From Desulfovibrio sp. (GTDB lineage Bacteria; Desulfobacterota; Desulfovibrionia; Desulfovibrionales; Desulfovibrionaceae), in assembly GCA_031272715.1 (NCBI GenBank), contig JAISTH010000028.1, forward strand, positions 1 through 64,000: DNA of 64,000 nt. Reading direction: 5' to 3'. Positions 42,012 to 52,986 of the stretch are shown piece by piece; positions within the stretch are counted from its first letter, which is position 1, and every line of letters begins with the position of its first letter. The position numbers and the translations under genes were made by a program. The notes below the pieces were generated by a model that was given only the letters and a program-made list of their open reading frames with translations, searched no databases and was not told the DNA's origin.

Positions 42012-42233
42012 ATGATGCCGGAAGGCTGGAACGAGGGGCGGAAGCGGCCCGACGTCATGGTCGACGTCTTCTCCTTGGCATGCTTCCTCGGCGGCCTTCT
42101 TGCGCTCATCACCGACGGGCCGAAGGGAGTCGCCGAAGGAGTTCCTAGCGCTCCCGTCCTCGCTACGATGGCATCCCTTGTCGTGCGTCTGCGGAACGGC
42201 GGGAAGATCGAGAATCCCTACAAGTCGGCCTGA
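42012..42233 (+). CDS. Small hypothetical protein
   Basis: 73-aa ORF with a hydrophobic segment FSLACFLGGLLALITDG; weak support. Confidence 0.25.
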   Translation: MMPEGWNEGRKRPDVMVDVFSLACFLGGLLALITDGPKGVAEGVPSAPVLATMASLVVRLRNGGKIENPYKSA

Positions 42234-42443
42234 CGCCGTGCCATTGCATCAGGGGGCGCAGGAGTGTCGGGCGTCCTGGGTTTCAGATGTGTCCGCAGAT
42301 GGCGATTGCGGCCCACTGTGTCTCAGCATGATGTGTCCCTGGAGGCAGGCGGAGGTGGAGAGCTTCCCACAGGATTCCCGGCATGATTGAGGCGGAAGCC
42401 GTGAGGTGGTGCTCCCATCGCGATGCGATGCCCGTAGTCGAAG

Positions 42444-43330
42444 CTATCTTGCGATGGCCTCATGCAGCGTGTTCTCAACGGTGCGCTCGAAGGCCGCCAA
42501 ATCGTTGTGTTCTTGGGTTGCATCGAGCAGACAGTACAGAGATCCTGGCTCCGTGATGCTACGTATCTTGGCGACAAGGGATGCGCTGACTGAAGGGTAA
42601 CGAATGTTCAGGATACGCAGCAGGCCGTTCTGAATCTCTTTAGCTTTGATCTCGGCATAGCCCTTGGCAAAGCCATCGGCATAGTACTCGGAATATGTCT
42701 CGGTTTTGGCCATTTCTTCGGCTAGGGTTTTGCCCATATTGAAAGCCAGTTTTTTCATGAACGGCGTCAACCGTGCCTTGGCCATAAAATCCTCCACTAA
42801 GTTATTTGTGTTTGAGTAGTGTTTAGACAGTTCTTCGCACGGACCGTAGTTATCTGCCTTTGGCCTATAGAGAAAGACAATGAAGCCGTCAATGATGGAT
42901 ATAATGTCAAGCAAATAATTTAGCAACCTTTTTTTATCTTCTCGATTTCCTCCTTGATAAAAGCATAAATGTTTGACAACCTCATCAGTTGAGTCTTGGC
43001 CTAAGTCGTGCTTCAACAGAAGAGTAATCAAGTCGTCAGGGAAAAGTCCCTGCAGCCATTGTTTACCTGAATTGAGAATGCTTATGAATTAAAAATTCTG
43101 GGCCATATGTAGGTATTCCTCAAACGACACGCCACTTTTGAACAGCGTGGCAATTAGTTTACGTGTGGAGTTTCTCTGGTCAATTAACAACTCAGAAAAT
43201 TCTGAAAGATTTTCCTATTTTTCGAGGGATTTTTACCAAGGATTGTGATTCATCTAGGGAGAACTGTAAGGAACTGCTCATTGCCGTAAAGGGTTTCTCC
43301 GTCTTATGCCACACAGTCGCCTATATCACG
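42444..43330 (-). pseudogene. N-terminally decayed copy 1 of the Rpn/PD-(D/E)XK transposase-like family
   Basis: ORF 42444..43031 matches the C-terminal half of 44421..45650; decayed N-terminal sequence recognisable upstream (gtgtggagtttctc). Confidence 0.7.
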
Positions 43331-43406
43331 GTTCAACGTACTGAAATGGGAGACAACCAATCGGCAAAGGTTATCTCCCATCGCGATGCGGCGCCTGGAG
43401 TCCAAG

Positions 43407-44270
43407 CTATTTTGTACAGGTCTGTTGCAACGTATTCTCTACGGTGCGCTCGAAGGCGGCAAAATCGTTATACTGCTCAGTTGTATCGATCAGACTGTAT
43501 AGGGATTCTGGTTCTTTGATGCTGCGTATCTTGGCATCAAGGGATGCGCTGACTGCGGGATAGCGTTTTTCCACAAAGCGCAGTAGGTACTTCTGAAGCC
43601 CCTTAACTTTGTATTCGGCAAGGAGCTCGTCAGAGCGCTCATCTAAGCCCTCGGCAAAGCCATCAACAAAGTGCTTTGCGAAGCTCTCGGTGTAGCCCTC
43701 GACGTGGGCCATTTCTTTGACTATGTCCTTGCCTTTGTTGAAGACCATTTCCTTCATTAATGGCGTCATCCGTGTAGTAGACTTGCCCATAAAAACCTCC
43801 ACAAAGTTTTTTGTGTTTGCGTAGTGTTTATACAGTACCTTAGCCGACTTGTCGTTATTGGTTCTTGCCTGTGGAGAAAGACTATAAAGTCGTCAATAAA
43901 GGCTGTAATATCTAGTAAATTTTTTTCAACCACTGTTTTATCATTCTCGATTTCCTCCTTCATAAAAGCGTCAAGTATCCTGATGACCTCATCGGCGAAG
44001 TCGTAATCTAAGTTGTGCTTAAATAGAAGGAGAAGTATGTCGTTGGAGAAATGATCCCGTAACAATTCCTTGCTTGTGTTGCGTGTATTTATGAATTCAA
44101 ACCATTGGCCTGATGGGCGTATTCATCAAGTGACTTGCCACCTTTGAATAGTGAGGCAATTGGTTTAAGTGTGGGATTGTTTTAGTCCATATAGACTATG
44201 ATCCTGAAGATGTTAGGTAAGGCCTATGATTTCTTGGGGGATTGTTCTCAGAAGCTCGTAACTTCACTCA
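43407..44270 (-). pseudogene. Frameshifted, N-terminally decayed copy 2 of the Rpn-like family
   Basis: ORFs 43407..43802 and 43766..44065 in different frames match LRDHFSNDILLLLFKHDLDHD...FERTVENTLQQ of the intact copy. Confidence 0.75.
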
Positions 44271-44359
44271 GGGTAAACTGCGTGGCAGTGTCCCCTGACG
44301 CAAGGGATTTGACCATCTCTGCCAAACGATAGCCAATGCTTCATTTTCAGTGTAATAAA

Positions 44360-44395
44360 ATGGGAGACAACTCTTCGGCAAAGGTCGTCTCCCAT
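44360..44395 (-). terminator. Terminator of the intact Rpn-like gene; related hairpin follows copy 2 at ~43347-43381
   Basis: atgggagac...gtctcccat with T-rich minus-strand tail. Confidence 0.65.
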
Positions 44396-44420
44396 CCCGA
44401 TACTCCGCATGAAGTCGAAG

Positions 44421-45650
44421 CTATCTTGCGCTGGCCTGTTGCAGCGTGTTTTCCACGGTGCGTTCGAAGGCTGCCAAATCGTTATATTGCTGCGTTGCGT
44501 CAACCAGACCGTATAGGGTTTCTGGCTCTGTGATGCTACGGATCTTGGCGCCAAGAGATGCGCTGATCGGAGGGTAGCGTTTTTCTACAATGCTCAGCAG
44601 GCATTTCTGAAGCGCCTTGGCTTCGCCCTTGGCTTCGCCCTCGGCTAAGCCCTTGGCTAAGCCCTTGGCTTCGCCCTCGGCTATGAGATTTTCTTCTTTG
44701 ATGTTTAAGGCCATTTCCTTCAAGAACGGCGTCAATCGTGTAGTAGTCTTGCCCATAAAACCCTCCACACAGTTTTCTTTGTTTGTGTAGTGTTTAGACA
44801 GCGCCCTAGCCGATTTGTCGTTGTTGGCCCTTGGTCTGTCGAGAAAGACTATAAAGTCGCCAATGAGGTCTGCAATATAAAATGAATAATTTGGCACCCC
44901 CTTTTTATCTTTCTCGATTTCCTCCTTCGTAAAAGCGTCTAATGTCTTGACAACCTCATCGACGGAGTCGTGGTCTAAGTCGTGTTTAAACAGGAGGAGA
45001 AGTATATCGTTGGAGAAATGATCCCGTAACAACTCCTTGCTTGTGTTGCGTATACTTATAAATTCAAACTTCAGGTCGAGTGGGGCGTATTCATCAAGTG
45101 ATTTTCCGCCTTTGACCAGTGAAGCAAATGGCTTAAGTGTGGAGTTTCTCCGGCCAGTATAAATAAAAACCGTGAAAACTCTGGGTAGCGCCCCATATTT
45201 TCTGAGGGATTCTTCCCCGAAGCGCTGTAAGATCAAATTGTGGTAATTATAGAATTGCCACGTATTTTTTTTGCTGATAGACGTATTGAATTCGATCAAC
45301 AGGTAGTGCCACTGACCGGATCCGCCATCTGTGGTGAATTGGAATCTAAACAGTATGTCGCAAATTTTGTTTTTAAGCCCGCTACTGAAGAAATTTGTGT
45401 CTAGCTGCTCGATGGTGTCAATATCTACCTGATTGTAGACTTTGTTAGTGAGAACAGATTTGATAAGGCCTTTTATGAATTTTGCTCCCCATTTCCTACC
45501 GAAAACGTCAGATGCATTACGCCTTGAAATGTTTAAGTCAGTAGTGCTCGTTGTGATGCTGGGAGAAGGGTTTGTAGCGGCCACAGGGGCCGCATCCAAT
45601 GTGGTATCTGGAGCGGCATTCGCCGCATTATCGGGGGTGTTTTTAGACAT
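44421..45650 (-). CDS. Rpn family recombination-promoting nuclease / PD-(D/E)XK transposase-like protein
   Basis: NISRRNASDVFGRKWGAKFIKGLIKSVLTNKVYNQVDIDTIEQLDTNFF, LLIEFNTSISKKNTWQFYNYHNLILQRF; C-terminal AKGLAKGLAEGEAKGEAK. Confidence 0.75.
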   Translation of the reverse strand: MSKNTPDNAANAAPDTTLDAAPVAATNPSPSITTSTTDLNISRRNASDVFGRKWGAKFIKGLIKSVLTNKVYNQVDIDTIEQLDTNFFSSGLKNKICDILFRFQFTTDGGSGQWHYLLIEFNTSISKKNTWQFYNYHNLILQRFGEESLRKYGALPRVFTVFIYTGRRNSTLKPFASLVKGGKSLDEYAPLDLKFEFISIRNTSKELLRDHFSNDILLLLFKHDLDHDSVDEVVKTLDAFTKEEIEKDKKGVPNYSFYIADLIGDFIVFLDRPRANNDKSARALSKHYTNKENCVEGFMGKTTTRLTPFLKEMALNIKEENLIAEGEAKGLAKGLAEGEAKGEAKALQKCLLSIVEKRYPPISASLGAKIRSITEPETLYGLVDATQQYNDLAAFERTVENTLQQASAR

Positions 45651-46549
45651 GCAATCTTCCTGGTGTGGCAGACTTGTTTATCTTAATAAGAATGAGCCGC
45701 TGGTGCATTCTCTGTCATATTCGTTCAGCCTACTGTCCACATATTGCAAACATCGACAAAAAATTGATGCATTCCTAGTCTTGCCTAGACAATAATCGGA
45801 TATGCACCATCCCGGGCGCATCCGCATCTGCAACGTACCGCCATCGGCGGGAGATCTCGCCTCCCGGTCGCCCTCCTCGAATCGCCCCGCGTCCGTTCCC
45901 CGTCCCCGGCAATCCTGGCCGTGCCCGTGCTCGCGCACTTTCCTGACCGCGGACCGGCCTGGCAGGCCCGGAGGGTGGACGGTGCGACGTGCCGCAACGC
46001 ATCGTCGCTTTCAAGGTGCCCAAGTTATCAAAGATGCGGCATCTTGTCAACACCTTCTATGACGCCCAAATGGCGCCACTTTCTCCACCCCGGTGCGTTT
46101 TGCCTGCGACCTGCCGAAGACGCCGAAACACCTCCCGCAACGTCCGGGATCCGGTCCGTGCGCCGTCTCGGGGACTCTGCGCCGTGGGCGGAGGGGCCGG
46201 GGTCAGCGGACTCCCTCGTCCTGGCGGAAGGCAATGTTGCACGTGCCGATGTGTCACCATGTTCGTGGTGGTCTACCTTCAATGGTAGTGCTTGCAGAAA
46301 AAAAGTCAATGGGCGAGGCCTGCCCTGCCCGTCCCCTTTGGTGCTGCGGATCGGCCTGAGGAGAGGACTGCGGTCGTGATGTCAGCTTGCGTCTGGATGG
46401 GGCGAACGATCCCCTTCGGCCGCGCTTCATCGGGAGGACGCCCTCCCATTTCGCCCGTGGCGGCGTAATGGGGCGTGGGCGAGGCAGCGCATCTCCTCCG
46501 CGGCGCGTCCGGACTTGCGGAAACCCCTTTTTTCTGCAACCCTTGCGCC

Positions 46550-47140
46550 ATGACAGCGGAACGCACGCCCGGACGCAAGGCGAGACTGATGGCCGTCCTC
46601 GGACATCGCCAGCCCGATCTGACCTTGGTGCTGGCCAACATTCACGACCCCCACAACGTCTCGGCCATCTACCGGTCCTGCGACGCCTTCGGGGTGGGGT
46701 GCGTGCATCTCTACTACACCCGCACGCCCTTCCCGTCTCTTGGGAGCAAGACCTCGGCATCGGCTCGCAAATGGGTGGAGAGCCGGCGTCACGGCGACAG
46801 GGAGGAACTCCGCGCGGCGCTGGCGTCCCAGGGGATGCAGGTGCTGGCCACGGCGTGCTCTCCCGAGGCCATCCCTTTGCGGCGCTGGGATTTCAGGCGT
46901 CCGACGGCCGTCATCCTCGGCAACGAGCATGCGGGCGTGGACGAGGAACTGCGTCCCTTGGCGGACGGCGAGCTTTACATCCCCATGCACGGCATGATCC
47001 AGAGTTTCAACGTCTCCGTGGCCGCGGCCATCATCCTGGCCGAGGCGGCCCGGCAGCGCGAGGACGCCGGAATGTACGACGCCCCCCGGTTGCCGCCGGA
47101 GGAACTCGCCGCCACCTACGAGTCCTGGCTCAAGCGCTGA
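46550..47140 (+). CDS. trmH: TrmH-like tRNA/rRNA 2'-O-methyltransferase
   Basis: LVLANIHDPHNVSAIYRSCDAFGV, AVILGNEHAGVDEEL, IPMHGMIQSFNVSVAAAIIL. Confidence 0.93.
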   Translation: MTAERTPGRKARLMAVLGHRQPDLTLVLANIHDPHNVSAIYRSCDAFGVGCVHLYYTRTPFPSLGSKTSASARKWVESRRHGDREELRAALASQGMQVLATACSPEAIPLRRWDFRRPTAVILGNEHAGVDEELRPLADGELYIPMHGMIQSFNVSVAAAIILAEAARQREDAGMYDAPRLPPEELAATYESWLKR

Positions 47141-48455
47141 GGTGCGGGAGAGCCTCGTCCAGGAAGGATGGGCGGATCCATCGGACGCGCCGGATGTCTG
47201 GCGGCATCCTCGTCGGTTGTGGCGCTTCGGGCTTGTGGGCAACACGGTCTCGGACCCGGTGCGCCTCGCCATGGAAGCGGTCCTGCCTGGGCGATGAGCC
47301 CCGCCAGACGGCGTCCATGGCGGTTTTGATGGAGTCGAGTCCTGCCCCGGGCGGATGCGTCCCGCCCTGGGCGATGGGGCAGCCGCGTACGGCAGCCACA
47401 GCTTCGACACGGGCATTTTCCATCGGCCATCGGCGCCTTGGGCATGAGGATCTCCATCTGCTTCTGCATCGGCATCTGGAGGAGCGGCGGGCGGGACGTC
47501 GCACTCGGGTTGTTGACTTAGGTCTCCTTCCGTTGTATCCCGATGCACGATCTGCTTGAAGGCGCATGAATTTTCCGCCCGGTGCCCCATAATGGGGGCG
47601 GCCGAGGGGCCGGCCGGCCTGTTCTCGGGGAAATGTGTGTGGCGCCATGGAGCGGGAATCCCATGATGGGCGTGCCGGAGTGCGATCCGGGAGGATTGGC
47701 GCAGCTCCGCCGGAGGGAGGTTTCGTCCGCGGCCCGGAACCTGTACTCCCGACAATGCGAGGGCGGATTGGCGCTGTTCCGCCAGAGGGATGTCCCGTCT
47801 GCGCGGGGGAGGGACGAGGCCAGGCCGATGCCGGGGCGCGATGGGATGCGAGGAGGCGCGGCGCCGGGATGCCATGCCCCAGTCCGGAAGGCCATCGCCC
47901 AGTCTGGAAGGTCGGATCTCGGCCAGGAAGGCCGGGTCCCGGTTCGGGGTGTCGTACCCCCGGCCGGATGCCACGTCCCTGGAAACGGTGTGCGTGGGCG
48001 GGAAGGAACTGGCCGTCTCTCTTGGAGGACTCCAAGACGCGGGTGTCGCTCTTGGGGATCCGAGTGTGCGCTCGCCCCTCCCGATTGCCCGCGCCACGGT
48101 GGAAACGGGCCGGTTCGACGCCTGCAGGGGCGGGGGTGCGCCGTGCAGGAATGGGTTGCCGCCATGGCATCTCGTCTGATATGCGAGGCCATGCGTCCCC
48201 CAAGCCTTCTGGCATGTTCGGCGAGGGCAGGGTGAAGGTGCTTGTGCCTCGCGGATGAAAGACGGGACTGTTTCTTGGGTGGTTCGCAAGCCATTGGCCG
48301 ATGCAACCTTCTCTGAAATGGTGATTCCACTGGTTTAATTTTGGCATGAGGTTGGACTTCATGCATTGTGCTTGTAGATATGCTTGGGGTTCATCGCGTT
48401 TACATGCTTATTTTTTGCAAGATTGTACTTAGAGTGTTTAAACCCACAACATAAA

Positions 48456-49892
48456 ATGAGTGGTGCAATGTACAAAAAAGAAAATAGTAATGTAGAATTG
48501 TTATTGAAAATAACAGGAGACGTTACTCCAAATTTTCAAGACGCTGCCGTGATCGGCACGGCAATTTTTTACTATCTCTTATACCTTTGCACGCTTGCCG
48601 GGAATATTTCAAGCGAACGTGAATCGTTCCTCCGTTATTGCTTTGACGACTTAAGAAAACAAAATGAATCCATGCATGGCACTGACCTTTTTGACTACGA
48701 CAAGAATACAAACGTGATGTTACATGTTAAAAATGTTAATTATATGAAGGAACTGCTCACTTTATATTTAGATCTGTTCATCGCTCAGGATAATGACTTT
48801 TGCGAGAAATCGGAGTCACGTGAACTTCCCATTCCTTCTTCATTTGAGGGCTCTGCTCAAATGGCATTAACGCTACTCTATGACATTGGCGTGTCGCTTC
48901 TCGCCTGCGATGATGTCACAGTTGAAGAAGCAAAATGCCATGCTACTTTTATGGATAGCCTAAATATTTATATGGCGGATAAATCAAGGATATTTAAACT
49001 GGAGCATGCATCCGAGCCTCAAGATCAGGACTCTTCAGGTAAAGATAAACCTCCAGTTGCTGTAGATGACTGGAAAATGCTTGAATATCTGCTGTGTGAT
49101 TTGCATGATCTTGTTGGACTTTCTGAAGTTAAGCTGGATGTCCTTGCAATTCTAGCTCTTACGCAAATTCGGAAAATCCGCAAGAAACGCAGACTTCAGC
49201 CACCATCAATATCACGTCATCTTGTCTTTACCGGCAATCCCGGAACGGGAAAGACGAGTATTGGCGTATTTATTTCTACTATTTACAAGTGTCTAGGTTT
49301 TGTGTCAGAGGGATACCTCGTAAAACCAGATTGGTCAGAAATCGTTTGTGAAGATATAGGAAAGACAGTTCTCAGTGTGCAGAATGTCATCGATGATGCC
49401 AGTGGTGGAATTCTCTACCTTGATGTAGTATATTTCCTTACGGCGGGCACGGAAGAAAATGGCCATGGCAATAAAATTCTAGAGATGCTTCTCAAGGCCA
49501 TGGAAGAAAACCGTGACAACTTTATTGTCATTGTGTCAGGTCGTGCGGATGAGGTGGAAAAATTTTTGGAATCATATCCTGAATTTCGGTCAAAATTCAG
49601 CATGGCCATCAATTTTCCTGACTATAATGCAGATGAACTGATAGAGATTTTCAACATGTTTTGTCATCAGGATCGCATCAAGATAACGCCGGAGGCATCT
49701 GATTGTGTCGCAATGGCTCTAAAAAAATACCATGCAGCAAAAGATGAAAACTATGCAAACGCTCGTGATGTCAGTAGATTCTTCGAGAAGGCGGTGGAAA
49801 ATCAAAAAAATAGAATAGCACAAATTAATATGCCAACGGATGATGATTTACATATGCTTGTGAAGAGCGATGTCGAGAACATCACGCTTTAA
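48456..49892 (+). CDS. CbbX/SpoVK-like AAA+ ATPase with N-terminal helical domain
   Basis: GNPGTGKTSIGVF Walker A, GGILYLDVVYFL variant Walker B, FIVIVSGRADEVEKFLESYPEFRSKFSMAINFPDY. Confidence 0.85.
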   Translation: MSGAMYKKENSNVELLLKITGDVTPNFQDAAVIGTAIFYYLLYLCTLAGNISSERESFLRYCFDDLRKQNESMHGTDLFDYDKNTNVMLHVKNVNYMKELLTLYLDLFIAQDNDFCEKSESRELPIPSSFEGSAQMALTLLYDIGVSLLACDDVTVEEAKCHATFMDSLNIYMADKSRIFKLEHASEPQDQDSSGKDKPPVAVDDWKMLEYLLCDLHDLVGLSEVKLDVLAILALTQIRKIRKKRRLQPPSISRHLVFTGNPGTGKTSIGVFISTIYKCLGFVSEGYLVKPDWSEIVCEDIGKTVLSVQNVIDDASGGILYLDVVYFLTAGTEENGHGNKILEMLLKAMEENRDNFIVIVSGRADEVEKFLESYPEFRSKFSMAINFPDYNADELIEIFNMFCHQDRIKITPEASDCVAMALKKYHAAKDENYANARDVSRFFEKAVENQKNRIAQINMPTDDDLHMLVKSDVENITL

Positions 49893-50478
49893 GCAGATTA
49901 TTGTGGTTACTTTGCTGGCAATCACATGTTAATCTTGGACACAAAGAAACTTGAACAAATTATAGAGGAAGACATTGAATGTCTTGACTTTGCTTTGGAT
50001 TATCACGGTGCAATACAACGACTTTATTAGAACAGTAGCACAAAGTTTACTTGTTTTTTGCAAAAGACTTCAGTTAAGTTTTATGTAAAACGTGAACAGT
50101 CCTATGGACGAATCCCCCAACATGACTTTGATGCCGCATGCGCAAAGATTGGCGTGACGATGACTGCGATGCTCAATTCTTTTGCAAGAATGATATGCTG
50201 CAGGAACATAAATCCAAGTATGCTGTTTGCGCCTACTGTAGAGGGAGTAACGCTGGCAAGCGAAAAATCCCTCTAAAGAGATCGGTAGCGTCCAAAGGAA
50301 GATGTAGATTTGACAAACTTGCAGTGTGCTATTGTCGTCCTCATTACAGATGTGAGTCTGGTCTTGTATTGGATTGCCGTATAAATTCAGAAATACTGAA
50401 AGCAGCCATGGAAAACTTTATTGCAATTTTTACACATTGAAATAGCTGTGACATCGGCGTCGCATTGCGTTGCACGTT

Positions 50479-50963
50479 TCGGTCCTGCAACGGCTTCCGG
50501 GACGAGGCGCGCGCATCGTGGCGACTCAGGCACGCACCACATGGCCCCTGCCGGCAGGATCCCGGTCTCGGCCAGCATATGGATGGGCGCCACCGACACG
50601 CCCACGAGGAGAAACTTTGCGCGATGTCGCCGTCCCGAGGATGCTGGTGCTGGCCACGGCATCTCCTGCCATGGCCATCCCTTGCGGCGCCGGGATATCC
50701 GCCATCGACGGCCGTTGGCCGTCGGCCCCGGCATCAAGCATGGGGGCATGGATGGGGAACTGCGCCTGTTGGCTGCCGAGGGACGTAAAATCCCTCGGCG
50801 TGGCACGTGTGGCATGATACGGCGTTTCGACGTTTCCATGGCCGCGGCCGTCATCCCGGCCGCGGCAACCTTGCGGCGTGAGGACGCCGCAACGGGCGAC
50901 GTCCCCCGGCTTCCGCCGGAGGGACCCGCCGCCACCCGCAAGACCCGGCACAGGCGCTGAGGC
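50479..50963 (+). pseudogene. Decayed duplicate of the trmH middle and 3' part
   Basis: Collinear with 46673..47140: cggtcctgcRacg, ggtgctggccacggc (15-nt exact), gccgcggccRtcatcc, ttgc/ttccgccgga, gcgctgag. Confidence 0.75.
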
Positions 50964-51013
50964 GCCGGACACCCGCACCCCGGCAGGATGGCCGGCCCCT
51001 TCGGACACACCCG

Positions 51014-52567
51014 ATGCCCAGCGACACCCTCGCCCGTCGCTATATCTTCAAGCTCGTGGCCAACATGGCCTCGGTCCCGGTGTATCTCGCCATGGAGGCG
51101 ATACTGCCCCGGGCGCTGGGCCCCGCCATGTACGGCAACTACAGCTTCGCCACCAGCATCTTCCAGCAACTGTCCGGCTTCCTGGACATGGGCACCTCCA
51201 CCTGCTTCTACAACGCCCTCTCGAGGCGGCAGCAGGAGACGGAACTCGTGGGCTTCTACACCGGGGTGGGCTGGCTCGTGGCGATCATCACCCTTGTGGC
51301 GGCCCTGTGCATGCAGATTCCCGCGATAGGCGGGATCGTCATGCCCGACGTGCCCCTCTGGCTCGCCCCTCCGGCGGCCCTCTGGGCCTTCCTCACATGG
51401 TGGGGCAGGGTGCTGAGGTCCATGAACGATGCCGTGGGGGCGACCGTGGCGTCGGAGACGGCGCGCACGACGGTGTCCCTTCTCGCCGTGGCATTGCTGA
51501 TCCTTCTCTTTCTCGGGGACGTCCTCAATATCGCGACCCTCTTCCTGCAGCAGTACCTCATGCTCGCCGCGACGGCGATATGCTACCGCAGGGTGACCCG
51601 CAAGCACTGGGAGCGCAACGGCATCCCCCCTTCCTCGCGTCCCTCCCCCCGGCAGCGGCGTCGCTATGTCAGGGAGTTCTTCGACTACAGCCATCCGCTC
51701 TTCATCCAGTCCCTCCTCTCCTTCCTGCTCCTCACCTCGGAGCGGTGGCTGCTGCAGTGGTTCGACGGCAGCGTCGAGCAGGGCTTCTTCGCCCTCTCCC
51801 AGAAGGTGAGCATGGCCTGCTTCCTCTTCGTGTCCGCCATGACCCCCCTGGTCATGCGGGAACTGTCCATCGCGTGGGGAGACAAGGATCTGGACGCCAT
51901 GGGGCGGCTCCTCAGCCGTTTCGCGCCTTTGCTGTACGTCGTGGCGGCGTACTTCTCGTGCTTCACGTTGGCGGAAGGGCCGGCCATGGTCAGGCTGTTC
52001 GGCGGCGCGGAATTCGTCGCCGCCATCATCCCGGTGCAGGTCATGGCCCTCTATCCTCTGCACCAGGCATACGGACAGCTTGCCGGGTCGGTGTTCCACG
52101 CGACCGGCAGGACCCACATCCTGCGGAACATAGCGGCTCTGGAGTGCGTCTACGGGTTCGGGACGGCGTGGGTGTGCCTGGCTCCGGCGGAATACTTCGG
52201 GCTGAATCTCGGCGCGACGGGGTTGGCCATCAAGACGGTCCTTGTGCAGTACGTGACCGTGAACGTGTACTTCTGGCTGGTCTCCAGGTTCCTGCCCCTC
52301 TCCTTCAAGCGGAACTTCCTGCACCAGTTGTGGAGTCTTGCCGTGCTGCTGGCGGTGGCGTTCCTGAGCCGCGAGGTCACCGTCCACATGGGGTTCGGGT
52401 CGGTGGACTCGATCTGGCGGTTCCTGGTCTCGGGAGTGTGCTACAGCGTCGCCGTCGCGGCGGTCTGCTGGAGCTGCCCGGCGTTGCTGGGGCTGTCGCG
52501 GCAGGACGTCCGGGAGTTCGTCATCCGGATCAGGCTGCACTACAAAAAGGACGTCCCCGAGGCGTGA
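51014..52567 (+). CDS. Polysaccharide biosynthesis flippase (Wzx/MATE-like)
   Basis: MEAILPRALGPAMYGNYSFATSIFQQLSGFLDMGTSTCFYNALSRR and many TM segments. Confidence 0.82.
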   Translation: MPSDTLARRYIFKLVANMASVPVYLAMEAILPRALGPAMYGNYSFATSIFQQLSGFLDMGTSTCFYNALSRRQQETELVGFYTGVGWLVAIITLVAALCMQIPAIGGIVMPDVPLWLAPPAALWAFLTWWGRVLRSMNDAVGATVASETARTTVSLLAVALLILLFLGDVLNIATLFLQQYLMLAATAICYRRVTRKHWERNGIPPSSRPSPRQRRRYVREFFDYSHPLFIQSLLSFLLLTSERWLLQWFDGSVEQGFFALSQKVSMACFLFVSAMTPLVMRELSIAWGDKDLDAMGRLLSRFAPLLYVVAAYFSCFTLAEGPAMVRLFGGAEFVAAIIPVQVMALYPLHQAYGQLAGSVFHATGRTHILRNIAALECVYGFGTAWVCLAPAEYFGLNLGATGLAIKTVLVQYVTVNVYFWLVSRFLPLSFKRNFLHQLWSLAVLLAVAFLSREVTVHMGFGSVDSIWRFLVSGVCYSVAVAAVCWSCPALLGLSRQDVREFVIRIRLHYKKDVPEA

Positions 52568-52621
52568 ACGTCTTGGCGGCTTCCGTGCCTGGCTTCCATG
52601 GCGTGCCGGAGCCTTGATGCA

Positions 52622-52659
52622 CCGAAAGCCCCCCTGCCTTGATGCAGGGGGGCTTTCGG
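52622..52659 (+). terminator. Perfect 16-bp stem terminator after the flippase gene
   Basis: ccgaaagcccccctgc-cttgat-gcaggggggctttcgg. Confidence 0.85.
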
Positions 52660-52986
52660 CGCATCGGGAGTTGCCGTTCGTCTTCCCTTGCGTTGTCGGG
52701 CGCGGCGCATCGGCGTGACGCGCCATCGGGGTGCATGTCGCCAATGCCCCAGGAACGGCACCGCAACAACAACGCCGTGCGGCGGGCCGCGAACGTCCCA
52801 ATCCGCATCCTGTCCTTCGGGCGGGATGTCCTCGCCAGATACTGCCCTTCGGGGGGGATGCCTCGTCCTGCGTCTTGCGCCTTCAGGGAACTCCCGGGGA
52901 CGTCACACGAGTCGCCCTGGGATGGACCCTCCGGCCGTTCCGCGGATTCCCCGGGGCCGTCACGGGGATGTCCCCACAGACGCGCC

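Noticed and set aside
49926-50440. Possible small genes after the AAA+ ATPase (34, 72 and 100 aa)
   Set aside because: Overlapping frames with no clear domain; more like a decayed gene than a supported CDS
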